In this document: piece by piece, positions 63,701 through 64,000 of the stretch
Layout: the number at the start of each line of letters is the position of its first letter
Position numbering within the stretch: the first letter of the stretch is position 1
Assembly (NCBI RefSeq): GCF_002443255.2
Contig: NW_019211457.1
Span: forward strand, 26,094,921 to 26,158,920
DNA from: Varroa destructor
Lineage: Eukaryota > Arthropoda > Arachnida > Mesostigmata > Varroidae
DNA: 64,000 bases
Direction: 5' to 3'
Position numbers and translations under genes: made by a program
The notes under the pieces: generated by a model
Databases searched by the model: none
The model's input: only the letters and a program-made list of their open reading frames with translations
Told to the model about the DNA's origin: nothing

Positions 63701-64000
63701 TTTCGAGCTATTGCTGCCGGTTGCTACCGGCCGCTGTTATGACGACGTTGTAAGTGTCTACGACATTTTGAAACTACTTAAGCGTTCGCTTATTGCAGAC
63801 GCAGAGCTTGTCAACAACTGCCACTGCTAGGAAGTGCCATAAATGCAATCTTCCCGACGTTGGCATCGTACAGACTATGCATGTTATTATGTCTAATAAA
63901 TTTTATGGTTTGTAAATGTAAGAGTAGAAATCATAGTACGCGTTTTTATTGACGGTACGCCTACAATCGGCGTTGGACGCTTTTCTACTTCATTCAAATT

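Larger units (their letters stand above)
52735..64000. other. Non-coding stretch to the right edge, no supported gene
   Basis: Simple repeats at 55535-55552 and 60751-60769 and a short tandem repeat at 56709-56735. Frames up to 145 codons (61199-61636, minus) are Cys/Arg/Ser-rich or hydrophobic without pattern. GC-richer patches near 55860-56200 and 60440-60700 show open frames on both strands and no clear splice structure. At the right edge a 36-codon minus-strand open segment runs off the window; it is too short to call. Confidence 0.45.

Noticed and set aside
63890..64000. Gene end at the right edge (minus-strand 36-codon open segment)
   Set aside because: Too short, with no splice or polyadenylation context to separate it from chance.
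1..64000. Bacterial or phage operon, CRISPR array, rRNA, or intact transposon
   Set aside because: Coding density is far too low for bacteria or phage. No regularly spaced repeats, no rRNA sequence, and no recognisable transposase, integrase or reverse transcriptase motifs were seen in the frames read.

Overview
The window looks like nuclear DNA from a multicellular eukaryote, most likely an animal. No reading frame stands clearly above what random sequence of this composition gives. Microsatellites and homopolymer runs are scattered throughout, several short open frames are bounded by GT/AG splice signals, and there is one assembly gap of exactly 100 N at 31843-31942. By eye the DNA is moderately AT-rich (G+C around 40 percent). 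A mite or other arthropod would fit, but that is a guess; nothing here identifies the species. No operons, ribosome binding sites, CRISPR arrays, rRNA genes or convincing tRNA genes were seen.

Layout. The best coding feature is at the left edge: a minus-strand exon (1-392) open for 130 codons, starting right after a TTTAG acceptor and running off the window. The gene comes from the right, so the sequence just right of 392 should be its intron. A possible upstream exon at 2375-2459 has a good donor. Between 3.5 and 5.6 kb the plus strand carries several open stretches with coding-like composition (3569-3940, 4811-5185, 5335-5553) broken by stops and frame changes. They may be the decayed remains of a gene or mobile element. 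At 19390-19548 there is an exon-shaped segment on the plus strand with branch point, pyrimidine tract, CAG acceptor, open frame and AAG/GTAAGT donor. Other weaker coding candidates lie near 8.0, 20.9, 23.2-23.8, 30.4-30.9, 34.5-35.0, 38.0-39.1 and 44.1-44.7 kb. The rest reads as intron or intergenic DNA.

The signal I cannot explain by chance is a set of three unrelated near-perfect hairpins of almost the same size (41-44 bp, 18-19 bp arms, 4-8 nt loops) at 1354-1397, 2741-2781 and 28908-28949. Smaller perfect hairpins (8-13 bp arms) also occur, with local clusters at 18532-18610 and 52603-52734. I could not run homology or folding searches, so no protein was named and all exon calls rest on open frame, splice signals and composition.
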